Source of the DNA: an uncultured Eubacteriales bacterium
GTDB lineage: Bacteria; Bacillota_A; Clostridia; Christensenellales; Aristaeellaceae
Direction: 5' to 3'
NCBI GenBank assembly: GCA_902795555.1
Contig: CADBLV010000098.1
Span: forward strand, 1 to 6,395
DNA length: 6,395 nucleotides
Position numbers and translations under genes: made by a program. The notes under the pieces were generated by a model. That model ran no database searches. It saw only the letters and a list, made by a program, of their open reading frames with translations, and was not told the DNA's origin. Positions 1-6,350 of the stretch are shown one piece after another. Within the stretch, counting starts at the first letter, position 1, and every line of letters starts with the position of its first letter.

Positions 1-33
1 CAGCGCTTCGTGGACGAAGACCGGCCGGGGTGA
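1..33 (+). CDS. Possible C-terminal tail of a convergent gene (partial)
   Basis: The frame starting at base 1 stays open for ten codons and ends at a TGA (31-33), giving QRFVDEDRPG. Nearly all third positions are G or C, as in the real genes of this window, and the mixed polar composition fits a protein C-terminus. If real, the gene would converge on larC, leaving about 39 bases between the two stop codons. The competing reading is on the minus strand: an open frame beginning MLTVSPRPVF at about base 45 and running off the edge, but its upstream sequence has no good ribosome binding site. Ten codons are too few to name a family. Confidence 0.25.
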   Translation, partial: QRFVDEDRPG

Positions 34-72
34 AACCGTTAGCATACCTGTTGTTTCAGGGAGAAGATGGAT

Positions 73-1383
73 TTAATCCTGCTGCGCGGCGCGGATGCTT
101 CTGCGGATGGTTTCAAGGGAGACGTCGTGCTCGGCGGCCAGGGCGGCCAGATCGTCATATTCCGGCTTGGAGCGGGTCACGCCCATGCCGGAGGCATGCT
201 TGACACGAACGGGACCGAAGGGTGTTTCTTCTGTTACGATTTCTCTTTTCAGCACATAGCGGGTCAGATTCTGATGGCGGACACCGAGGGTGGTGGTGTG
301 CTTCATGATCAGCCGGGCCAGGTCATCCGCGTTTTCAGGATTGCAGATCACGCTGAACAGGATGCCCGGGCGGCTTTTTTTCATGCCGATCGGCTGGGTA
401 TAGACATCGTATGCTCCGGCTTTGAAGAGGATGTTCATCGCGAAGCCGATATCCTCACCGGTCATATCGTCGATATTGCATTCGAGCTTTACCACGTCTT
501 CCCGGACATCGGCGCCTTCGCCAAGGAAGGCACGGACGCAGTTGGCCCGTTCGAAATCTTTCTTTCCCATGCCGTATCCGATGGCCTGGGCAGCCATGAC
601 GGGGCGGTCGCCGAACCGGGAGGCAAAATATTTCAGAAGAGCCGCGCCTGTCGGCGTGCAGAGCTCTCCCTGCACCTGTCCGCCATAGGAAGGAACCCCC
701 TGAAGGATCAGGGCCGTGGCAGGCGCCGGGACAGGAAGAATGCCGTGGGCGCAACGCACATGGCCGCTGCCCACATGAACGGGGGAGACGATGACCTGAT
801 CCGGATGAAGGTGTTCCATCAGCAGACAGACATTGACGACATCCGCGACGGCATCCATGGCGCCGACTTCGTGAAAATGCACTTCGGCGACAGGACGGCC
901 GTGCACATGACTTTCCGCGTCGGCAATCAGCCGATAGACTGCCTTCGCGTCTGCTTTCACTTTTTCCGAAATATCCAGCCGGTCAATGATCCCAAAGATA
1001 TCCGCCAGGGAAGAATGGTGATGATGATCGTGGCCATGAGGATGCGCGTGATCGTCATGTTCGTGAGAATGTTCGTGGTCATGCGAATGCGCGTGATCGT
1101 CGTGTTCATGATGATGATCATGATGATGATCGTGCTCATGCGGATGTTCAGGATGATCCTGAACATCCAGGGACTCCTCTTCCTCTCCGTTGACGGTTAC
1201 TTTCATATGCGTCCCGGTGATGCCGCATTTGATGGCCGGTTCGGCGGATACCCGCACGCCCGGTAATCCCAGAGAATTCATTTTATCCAGGATGGCCTGA
1301 CGGTCTTCCACCAGCTCCAGCAACGCCGCGGTCAGCATGTCGCCTGCCGCTCCCATCGCACATTCCAGATACAGTGTTTTCAT
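73..1383 (-). CDS. larC: LarC, CTP-dependent nickel insertase for nickel-pincer nucleotide synthesis (DUF111)
   Basis: The 436-residue product matches the LarC/DUF111 family. LarC inserts nickel into the dithiolated pyridinium mononucleotide made by LarB and LarE, using CTP, to give the nickel-pincer cofactor of lactate racemase LarA and related enzymes; it is cytoplasmic. Seen here: the N-terminal motif ECAMGAAGDM (residues 7-16), a His/Asp-rich metal-binding insert (77-123), the conserved stretch EVHFHEVGAMDAVADVV (167-183), ELCTPTGAALL (240-250), and a C-terminal half with LECNIDDMTGEDIGFAM (300-316) and the basic GMKKSRPG (333-340). The start is supported by AAGGAGA (1391-1397), 7 bases before the ATG. 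The reading frame is continuous, unlike Lactiplantibacillus plantarum, where larC1 and larC2 are joined by programmed frameshifting. No larA, larB or larE lies in the window. The upstream gene on the same strand is a transporter subunit 331 bases away. The family call is firm; the enzyme using the cofactor cannot be told. Confidence 0.95.
   Translation of the reverse strand: MKTLYLECAMGAAGDMLTAALLELVEDRQAILDKMNSLGLPGVRVSAEPAIKCGITGTHMKVTVNGEEEESLDVQDHPEHPHEHDHHHDHHHEHDDHAHSHDHEHSHEHDDHAHPHGHDHHHHSSLADIFGIIDRLDISEKVKADAKAVYRLIADAESHVHGRPVAEVHFHEVGAMDAVADVVNVCLLMEHLHPDQVIVSPVHVGSGHVRCAHGILPVPAPATALILQGVPSYGGQVQGELCTPTGAALLKYFASRFGDRPVMAAQAIGYGMGKKDFERANCVRAFLGEGADVREDVVKLECNIDDMTGEDIGFAMNILFKAGAYDVYTQPIGMKKSRPGILFSVICNPENADDLARLIMKHTTTLGVRHQNLTRYVLKREIVTEETPFGPVRVKHASGMGVTRSKPEYDDLAALAAEHDVSLETIRRSIRAAQQD
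1015..1155 (-). repeat. Histidine-rich coding insert in larC with a 45-base internal direct repeat
   Basis: Residues 77-123 of LarC contain 26 histidines and 8 aspartates in 47 positions, mostly in HxH, HDH and HHH patterns. An internal repeat of period 45 bases (15 residues) is visible: plus-strand 1042-1062 and 1087-1107 differ at only one of 21 bases, and both encode the peptide EHDDHAH (residues 93-99 and 108-114). Such stretches in nickel enzymes' accessory proteins (HypB, UreE, LarC) bind and store nickel, so metal loading is the likely role. The length of this tract is probably variable between strains because of its repeat structure. Confidence 0.85.
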
Positions 1384-1714
1384 CGGTATGTCTCCTTCCC
1401 ATCATGGTGAGCGAAAATCGTTGAGGAAAAAATTTCCCGTTTTATGTGATTCATTGATTATTTCCGGGGGCTCGTCTCTTGTGCCATTTCCAGTGGGAGA
1501 AACGATCGGAAACAATCAGTACTTCCTGCTTCGTATGATATGACTCGCAGATCATTTTCAGGGGTTCGCTATTCACTTCCAAATCTGCGAATCAAGAGGA
1601 GAAGTATGGCGGCTATCATGCGCTGCAGTCAGTTGAAGATGCTTTCTTCTGTGTTCTTGCTTCGTCGTTCAGGGCCTGACCTTGTGTGTTTGCTTCGGTA
1701 TTCAGGGCCAGGGC
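1384..1714 (-). other. Intergenic region between the transporter gene and larC
   Basis: No convincing gene lies in these 331 bases on either strand. Nearest the transporter gene (1616-1714) the sequence continues that gene's frame as a degenerate 33-base repeat. Then follows an inverted repeat (1541-1594). Nearest larC the sequence is AT-richer and contains a short palindromic run at about 1424-1436 (arms GGAAA and TTTCC) before the larC ribosome binding site. A TATCAT hexamer on the minus strand (1535-1540) is a possible -10 element for larC, but no matching -35 is found at 16-18 bases, so I do not call a promoter. No stem followed by a T run is seen, so there is no evident intrinsic terminator between the two genes and read-through is possible. 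Confidence 0.6.
1541..1594 (-). other. 12-bp inverted repeat, possible RNA stem-loop upstream of larC
   Basis: TGACTCGCAGAT at 1541-1552 and ATCTGCGAATCA at 1583-1594 pair over 12 positions with one imperfect pair, around a 30-base loop. In a minus-strand transcript the odd pair is a G-U wobble and the stem is unbroken; in a plus-strand transcript it would be an A-C mismatch. This favours an RNA element read in the same direction as larC and the transporter gene. There is no T run after it, so it is not a standard terminator. It could be a larC leader element, a 3' stabilising structure of the transporter mRNA, or a DNA dyad bound by a regulator. Confidence 0.5.
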
Positions 1715-1738
1715 TTACGCTTTCTTCTCAGTATTCAG
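1640..1738 (-). repeat. Degenerate 33-base tandem repeat across the stop codon of the transporter gene
   Basis: Three units on the minus strand (1738-1706, 1705-1673, 1672-1640) each begin CTG AAT/AAC and end GCC/GCA. In the transporter frame they read LNTEKKA-stop-ALA, LNTEANTQGQA and LNDEARTQKKA. Adjacent units share about 21 of 33 bases. The period is a multiple of three and the similarity is clear at protein level, so the repeat evolved as coding sequence, yet the annotated stop TAA (1715-1717) lies inside unit 1, where the other units have CAA and CAG. The frame then stays open to a TGA at 1616-1618. Confidence 0.65.
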
Positions 1739-2281
1739 GGACAGGCCTGCTCTTTCCATAGCGATGACCAGGATGGGAATCAGAATGATGTGCAGGATGA
1801 TGCCTGGGATGGCGTTGGTGACAGCGCCGGAGAGAAACAGCGCCCAGGTGAAGCTGCTTTCGGACAGGCCGGCGAGAATGACGCGGGCGACACCCCAAAG
1901 CAGACGCCCGGAGATCATGGACAGGATCAGAACGAGATAGACGGTTCCCTTCTTTCGGGGGAGCGCATGCCAGAGAAAACCTGCCATGGCGCCATATACC
2001 GCCAGCTCGAAGGCCATGGCAACGGCGGAGGGGAACATGACGGGCATTCCGAACATCACTGAGCGGAGGAGGGGAGCGATGAACCCTACCGCAAGCCCCC
2101 AGGGCCAGCCGCACATGAAGCCGCAGAGCAGGGCGGGAATATGCATGGGGCACAGCATGGAGCCGATTTCCGGGATCTGGCCTGTAACAAAGGGCAATAC
2201 CAGCGCGATGGCCAGATACAGGGCAGCGTAGGTCATTTTGCGAATCTGCAGCGCGGTTTGCATCCGATTGCGTTCTTTCAT
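1715..2281 (-). CDS. ECF transporter S component (vitamin-type substrate-binding subunit)
   Basis: A 188-residue, strongly hydrophobic protein with about six membrane segments, the size and layout of S components of energy-coupling factor transporters (ECF_trnsprt family). S components bind a vitamin or similar micronutrient in the membrane and dock on the shared EcfT-EcfA-EcfA' module, which is not in this window. Helix 1 carries the AxxxA motif (ALYLA, residues 20-24) used for EcfT contact. Conserved-looking stretches are GQIPEIGSMLCPMHIP and GFIAPLLRSVMFGMP. The substrate cannot be read from sequence; the family resembles proteins annotated for pantothenate (PanT) in Clostridia, but I do not assign it. 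I chose the ATG at 2281 because the promoter at 2322-2352 would start the mRNA near 2315 and a GGAG lies 11 bases upstream of this ATG. The longer start at 2317 (200 residues) has no Shine-Dalgarno sequence. The C-terminus (LNTEKKA) falls in a tandem repeat that continues past the stop. Confidence 0.88.
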   Translation of the reverse strand: MKERNRMQTALQIRKMTYAALYLAIALVLPFVTGQIPEIGSMLCPMHIPALLCGFMCGWPWGLAVGFIAPLLRSVMFGMPVMFPSAVAMAFELAVYGAMAGFLWHALPRKKGTVYLVLILSMISGRLLWGVARVILAGLSESSFTWALFLSGAVTNAIPGIILHIILIPILVIAMERAGLSLNTEKKA

Positions 2282-2321
2282 CTTCGGGAACACTCCATAG
2301 GAAATCACTTCGATCATTCTG

Positions 2322-2352
2322 ATTTTACAATATGAAGTTGACTCTAAGTCAA
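2322..2352 (-). promoter_or_regulatory. Promoter of the ECF S component gene, MerR-like spacing
   Basis: On the minus strand TTGACT (2347-2352) and TAAAAT (2322-2327) are separated by 19 bases. Predicted transcription starts near 2315, about 34 bases before the preferred start codon. A 19-base spacer is longer than the sigma-A optimum and is typical of promoters activated by MerR-family regulators. The bases after the -35 (TTGACTTAGAGT) also match the left half of many MerR-family operators, but the right half-site is poorly conserved. An alternative -10 (TGTAAA) would give a 17-base spacer. Confidence 0.5.
2338..2352. promoter_or_regulatory. Inverted repeat overlapping the -35 element, candidate operator
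   Basis: TTGACT-CTA-AGTCAA on the plus strand forms perfect 6-base arms around a 3-base centre. The arm 2347-2352 is the -35 box of the leftward promoter, so a protein bound here would control the transporter gene directly. The site is about 150 bases from the rightward promoter and need not affect it. No regulator gene is adjacent in the window. Confidence 0.4.
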
Positions 2353-2498
2353 GTGCCTGAGCGGCTCTTGAATACAGAGAAGGTTTTTTATTCAGTTTTC
2401 GCCGTGTAAACGATATGGACAGGGTGAAAAATACATGCGGGGGGAGAGAAATGACCGGCGGAGATATGCATGGGTCGGCAAACGGCTCAAACCGTCAG

Positions 2499-2528
2499 TT
2501 GCGCGAGGGTAAGGGTGCGTGATATAAT
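2499..2528 (+). promoter_or_regulatory. Sigma-A type promoter with extended -10 for the channel-sigma operon
   Basis: TTGCGC (2499-2504), an 18-base spacer and a perfect TATAAT (2523-2528), preceded by TGa (2520-2522) as an extended -10. Predicted start is near 2535, giving a leader of about 24 bases that contains only the ribosome binding site. The strong -10 suggests housekeeping expression rather than control by the ECF sigma factor encoded downstream, although a second promoter cannot be excluded. Confidence 0.75.
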
Positions 2529-2558
2529 ATACTGAAACTCTTTCGGGAGGAAAAACGC

Positions 2559-5471
2559 GTGAAGACGGGCAAGATCAACTGGAAACTGCTGATCCATACA
2601 ACCCTGTGCATCCTGCTGATGACGGCGCTGGTGCTGGGGTTTGAGGGCGTACTGGCTCTGAGGGAAGAGGCAGGAAATCTGGTGGAGCGTGTAAGGATTA
2701 TTCCAGACCGCCTGCAGGAACAGGAGGAGCTGATCCGACAGGGCGAGGACGATTATCTGGATTATGATCGCGGCCTGGCGGAAGCGACCGCTCAGCTGAT
2801 CAGCGCTTATCGCAGTGAAATCACGACGGAAAGCCTCAACACAATCGCCCGGGTGACGGATCTGGTCCATCTGACGCTGTTCAACCCGGACGGAAGTATT
2901 CAGGCGACGACGCTCACGCCCGAAGATCATGATACAATGGAGCGGGTCACGGAGATGGCCCGGAAGCTTCAGGAAACCGGCACGGACACGGAAGAAGTGG
3001 ACGATGATCTTTCGCTGATCTGGTATTCCAGAACGCTGGAAGACGGCAGGATCTATATTTCCGCGATCAACTCATCGGATATCGCGGAATACCGCAAAAC
3101 GATGGAAGAAGAAGACCGAGTGCTCTCCCGGATGATGGAAGATATGCCCGGTTCAATATATGTGATCAACCCGGGGAAGGTGACCTGCTGGCCGGAACAG
3201 GAACGGTCAGATCAGGAAATGATCGAGCTGGAAGCAAAACTCAAGGCGCTGGAAACCGACGGAAACCGGGTGGATCTTTCCTTAGGAATGAGCGATTCGG
3301 ACAGGCCGGTGCGGGTTTCGGTGCAGCCCGTGGACGGCAGGCTGTCCGTCACCGTCTGGTATCAGCCGAAAGACACAAAATATGAGCTGGCGGCTGTCCT
3401 GCCCTTCGGAAATGTGACCGCGAAGCTGGGGCTGGGTTTTGCGATGGCGGTTCTGACCGCGTCGGTGATGATCGCCTGGATTCTGTACTGCAGACGGGTG
3501 ATTTATGTTCAGCCGGGAGAAAAGAAAGAAACCCGGGAACTGCGGCGGGAAGCCTCCGGCAAAGCCCGACCCGGCCTGACCGTGGCGATGATTATTCTGC
3601 TTGTGATGGCCCTGTTTTTCCAGGTGCTCAACGCGCTTGATTCCTTCACCACCCAATCGGAGGACAATATCAACTGGATGCGATCCAATCTGGATGCGCT
3701 GCTTGAGCGGCAGGAACGCACAGAAAAGAACTTCGGGAAACGCAACCGGGAAAAAGCGGGTTTTATCAGCGAGATTCTGTCCCAGGATAAGACCTGGCTG
3801 AAGGCGCTGACGAAGGAGGATCTGGCGCTGATCTCCCGGATGGCCAGGGCGGATTATACCATCATCTTTGACGAGAACGGAAACGAGCTTCTTTCCGACG
3901 GCAACTGGCAGCATCTTCGGATGACTGACAAAACCGTCGCGGAATTCTTCGAACCGTTCCGGAGCGCCCTGAAAGGCGGAGGTCCCTATCTGAAAGGGCT
4001 GACAGAGGATCCGATGGACGGGGAAAAACGTTATTTCGTGGCGGTGACATTGCATAATACGGAAAACCAGGTGATCGGATGTATTGTATCCGCCTTTTCA
4101 CCTTCCCAGTATCTTTCCGAAATTGTTCATCAGGGGATGCGCTTTGTGATGGATCAGGCAGCGGATTACGCGCTGATTCTGGAGGACGAGACGGGAAAGG
4201 TCACCTTCTCCATGCTGCCGGACAAGGCTGAGAAAAAACCGATCACGCTCGGCGCCACCAAGGAGCGGATGGAAGATTCCTATGACGGGATGATCAGCCT
4301 CGACGGAAGGATGGGCTATCTGAGTATTTTCAGCTGGAATTATCAGACGGTGATTACCCTGCAGTTTCAGAAGTCGCTCGTCGCTGTCTTCTACCGCTTC
4401 CTGATGATGGCCCTGCTGCTGATTCTGCTGACGCTGATTTATTATCCCGGAATGTTCCGCCTGGTGCTTCGGGAAAAGATCCGGGAAGCGGCTGAACTGT
4501 CTCCGGCGGAGCGGAAGACCGAGGAAGAAAACAGCACACGGAATTCCTCTCTGGAGGTGTTCCCGCTGGCGCTGTCTGCCGCGATCTGTGCACTGACGAT
4601 TCTCTCGGCGATTCAGAGCGGGTTCATTCCAAACTCCCTGGCCAACCGCCTGATGAGCCGGCGATGGGCCCATTCTTTCAACATCTATTCGCTGACCTAT
4701 GCCATCATGATCTCCTGCCTGATCAATCTGGGAATCCGGCTGTTCAGGCGCGTGCTGATTGATATCTCCCACCATCTGAGCCTTCGCGGGGAAACGATCT
4801 GCCGGCTGCTGGGCAGCATGCTGACCTATCTGGGGATGATCGTGATTCTCTTCTATGACCTGAGCCTGATGGGCGTCAGCGCTCCGACGCTGCTGACTTC
4901 CGCCGGTATCCTTTCCCTGGTGGTCGGCATGGGCGCCAACAGTCTGATCGCGGACGTGGTGGCGGGCCTGTTCATGATTTTCGAGGGGAATATCCAGGTG
5001 GGCGATCATGTGGAAATGGGCAACTGGAACGGTGTTGTGCAGTGCATCGGCATCCGGACCACCACCTTCCTGACCAATACACAGGATGTCAAGATTATCA
5101 ACAACTCCAGGATCGTCGATATGACCAACAAGAGCAAGAGTCTTTCTACGGTTACGCTGGATCTGATGATGCCCGGGAATCTCTCGCTGCCCGAGGTGGA
5201 GGCATCGCTGGAATCCCTGTGTAAACAGGTGACCAGACGCTGCCGTCGGGTGCATGGACATATCCGGGCGGAGGGCCTGATCGAGGCCAAGCCGGACGGA
5301 TATCTGATGCGGGTGAGCTTTGACTGCACTGAGAAGAACCGTGAAAAGACTACCATGAAGGTGCGCAGGGAGTTCTATCTGCTCATGCATCCCGAGAAAG
5401 CCGGAGACCCTGTGGCGAATGCCGGAAATCCCACCCAGGATGTATCATCCGGCGGGGAGACATCATCATGA
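2559..5471 (+). CDS. Large MscS-family mechanosensitive channel with two dCache-like ectodomains
   Basis: The 970-residue protein has a C-terminal MscS domain: pore helix with GILSLVVGMGANSLIADVV (783-801), the family motif IFEGNIQVGDHVEM (807-820), the beta domain with NGVVQCIGIRTTTF and VKIINNSRI, then the alpha-beta domain to about 945. E. coli MscS is only 286 residues. The extra N-terminal part holds TM1 (9-34), an extracytoplasmic region (35-288), TM2 (290-312), a basic cytoplasmic linker, TM3 (339-360), a second extracytoplasmic region (361-605) and TM4 (607-629). TM5 (667-690), TM6 (706-730) and TM7 (749-770) precede the pore. Eight segments put both ends in the cytoplasm, as MscS needs. 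Both ectodomains begin with long helices and contain two PAS-like strands each, suggesting sensor domains. It starts with GTG, 8 bases after GGGAGG (2545-2550). The gene overlaps the sigma factor gene by ATGA. Channel family is firm; the sensor reading is inference. Confidence 0.93.
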   Translation: MKTGKINWKLLIHTTLCILLMTALVLGFEGVLALREEAGNLVERVRIIPDRLQEQEELIRQGEDDYLDYDRGLAEATAQLISAYRSEITTESLNTIARVTDLVHLTLFNPDGSIQATTLTPEDHDTMERVTEMARKLQETGTDTEEVDDDLSLIWYSRTLEDGRIYISAINSSDIAEYRKTMEEEDRVLSRMMEDMPGSIYVINPGKVTCWPEQERSDQEMIELEAKLKALETDGNRVDLSLGMSDSDRPVRVSVQPVDGRLSVTVWYQPKDTKYELAAVLPFGNVTAKLGLGFAMAVLTASVMIAWILYCRRVIYVQPGEKKETRELRREASGKARPGLTVAMIILLVMALFFQVLNALDSFTTQSEDNINWMRSNLDALLERQERTEKNFGKRNREKAGFISEILSQDKTWLKALTKEDLALISRMARADYTIIFDENGNELLSDGNWQHLRMTDKTVAEFFEPFRSALKGGGPYLKGLTEDPMDGEKRYFVAVTLHNTENQVIGCIVSAFSPSQYLSEIVHQGMRFVMDQAADYALILEDETGKVTFSMLPDKAEKKPITLGATKERMEDSYDGMISLDGRMGYLSIFSWNYQTVITLQFQKSLVAVFYRFLMMALLLILLTLIYYPGMFRLVLREKIREAAELSPAERKTEEENSTRNSSLEVFPLALSAAICALTILSAIQSGFIPNSLANRLMSRRWAHSFNIYSLTYAIMISCLINLGIRLFRRVLIDISHHLSLRGETICRLLGSMLTYLGMIVILFYDLSLMGVSAPTLLTSAGILSLVVGMGANSLIADVVAGLFMIFEGNIQVGDHVEMGNWNGVVQCIGIRTTTFLTNTQDVKIINNSRIVDMTNKSKSLSTVTLDLMMPGNLSLPEVEASLESLCKQVTRRCRRVHGHIRAEGLIEAKPDGYLMRVSFDCTEKNREKTTMKVRREFYLLMHPEKAGDPVANAGNPTQDVSSGGETSS

Positions 5472-6034
5472 GCGAAACCGATGAAGCTCTGTACAACAGA
5501 TATCTGAAGGGCGATGTCTCCGCCATGGATACGCTCATCTCCCGACACAGCCATGATCTTCGCCTGTATCTGGCAGCGCTTCTGCGCCAGGAGCAGGACG
5601 CGGAGGATATGCTGGTGGAGGCTTTCGCGCGGATCATGGCCAAGCGGCCTGAGATTGGGGAAGGACGTTTCCGGGCTTATCTGTTTCAGACCGCCCGAAA
5701 CCTGTCCCTGCGCCTGATTTCCCGACGGAAGCGACAGATCAGCTTTTTCCCGACGGAGGACATGCCGGCGGAAGGAATGCCTGGGGAGACGATGACGCCG
5801 GAACTGACGCTGAACCGGCAGGAGGAATACCGGACGCTCTACCGGAGCCTGGACAGACTGGAGCCTTCGGTGCGGGAAGCGCTGTGGCTGATCTATGTGG
5901 AAAATATGAGCTATGCCGAAACAGCCGCCGTGCTGGATGTCAGCCTGAAAAAGGTGGATAATCTGCTGATGAAGGGAAAGCGTCTCCTGCGGAAGGAACT
6001 GGAGAAGGAGGGGATTACACATGCGAACGGATAA
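5468..6034 (+). CDS. RNA polymerase sigma factor, ECF (sigma-70 group IV) family
   Basis: 188 residues, the usual length for an ECF sigma factor. Region 2 spans about 10-88, including DAEDMLVEAFARIM (44-57; core-binding and melting region) and FRAYLFQTARNLSLRLISRRKR (68-89; -10 recognition). A negatively charged linker with FFPTEDMPAEGMPGE follows (93-107). Region 4 spans about 118-178, with the helix-turn-helix in MSYAETAAVLDVSLKKVDNLL (147-167) for -35 recognition. It directs RNA polymerase to a small set of promoters, probably in response to a signal at the membrane. The ATG overlaps the stop of the channel gene (ATGA) and has GGGGAGA (5454-5460) 7 bases upstream, so translation is probably coupled. 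The two-TM protein downstream is its likely partner. Target promoters are not visible; the promoter ahead of the operon looks like sigma-A rather than an ECF type. Confidence 0.93.
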   Translation: MSETDEALYNRYLKGDVSAMDTLISRHSHDLRLYLAALLRQEQDAEDMLVEAFARIMAKRPEIGEGRFRAYLFQTARNLSLRLISRRKRQISFFPTEDMPAEGMPGETMTPELTLNRQEEYRTLYRSLDRLEPSVREALWLIYVENMSYAETAAVLDVSLKKVDNLLMKGKRLLRKELEKEGITHANG

Positions 6035-6350
6035 AGAGCTGATCAGCGTGATTCATCAAAGGGCCGCGGAAATGGAAAAGCAGCGGAAAAAGGCGAGGAT
6101 CCGGGGAGCCTGCGCTGCCGCAGGCGCTGTCGCCGTTATTCTGATCCTGGCCCTGTTTATGCCATCCATTCAGGAGAGCCTGACCGTGATCAGCCCCGCT
6201 CCCGACATGCAGGCCAGCCTCTTTTCCGATCCCCGGGAGTCGGGGTATGTCGTGGTGGGCGTGGTCGCGTTTCTGCTGGGCATCGCGGTGACCGTTTTTT
6301 GCTTCCATCTGAAGAAACGGCTGCGGGAGAAGGAAGACGCCGATGATTGA
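6021..6350 (+). CDS. Small two-TM membrane protein, candidate sigma factor partner
   Basis: 109 residues. A basic, helical, cytoplasmic N-terminus (1-27, with EMEKQRKKARIR) is followed by TM1 (about 29-47), a roughly 27-residue outside loop (48-74), TM2 (about 75-94) and a short charged C-terminus (KKRLREKEDADD). Both ends are predicted in the cytoplasm by the positive-inside rule. The start overlaps the sigma gene by 14 bases and is preceded by GGAGGGG (6007-6013), 7 bases away. Position directly after an ECF sigma gene suggests an anti-sigma or signal-relay role, but the zinc anti-sigma motif (HxxxCxxC) is absent and I do not recognise the family. It might instead be a structural partner of the channel or of the next membrane protein. 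Confidence 0.85.
   Translation: MRTDKELISVIHQRAAEMEKQRKKARIRGACAAAGAVAVILILALFMPSIQESLTVISPAPDMQASLFSDPRESGYVVVGVVAFLLGIAVTVFCFHLKKRLREKEDADD

Noticed and set aside
34..72. Possible terminator hairpin after larC (arms CCTG and CAGG at about 47-61).
   Set aside because: The stem is only four pairs and is not followed by a T run on either strand.
67..1266. Long plus-strand open frame (399 codons) opposite larC, with a Met- and Val-rich run.
   Set aside because: It is the antisense image of larC. The Met/Val-rich part is simply the complement of the histidine-rich codons, there is no ribosome binding site, and larC is a well-supported family member.
1424..1436. AT-rich palindrome GGAAAAAATTTCC upstream of larC as a terminator.
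   Set aside because: The stem is about five pairs, mostly A-T, and has no following T run beyond the arm itself; too weak for an intrinsic terminator.
2482..2495. Short inverted repeat ACGG-CTCAAA-CCGT just before the -35 of the operon promoter.
   Set aside because: Four-base arms are expected often by chance and the symmetry does not extend outward.
2451..2522. Small plus-strand frame of 23 codons (starting MTGGDMHGSA) with a GGGGAG just upstream.
   Set aside because: It ends within the extended -10 of the operon promoter and covers its -35 box, has no convincing promoter of its own, and encodes a hydrophilic peptide with no recognisable features. The purine-rich run ahead of it is close to the ATG and may be chance.
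4098..5390. Long minus-strand open frame (430 codons) opposite the channel gene.
   Set aside because: Rich in His, Gln, Arg and Pro, with no recognisable domain, and lying wholly within the conserved MscS coding region. High GC in third positions produces such shadow frames.
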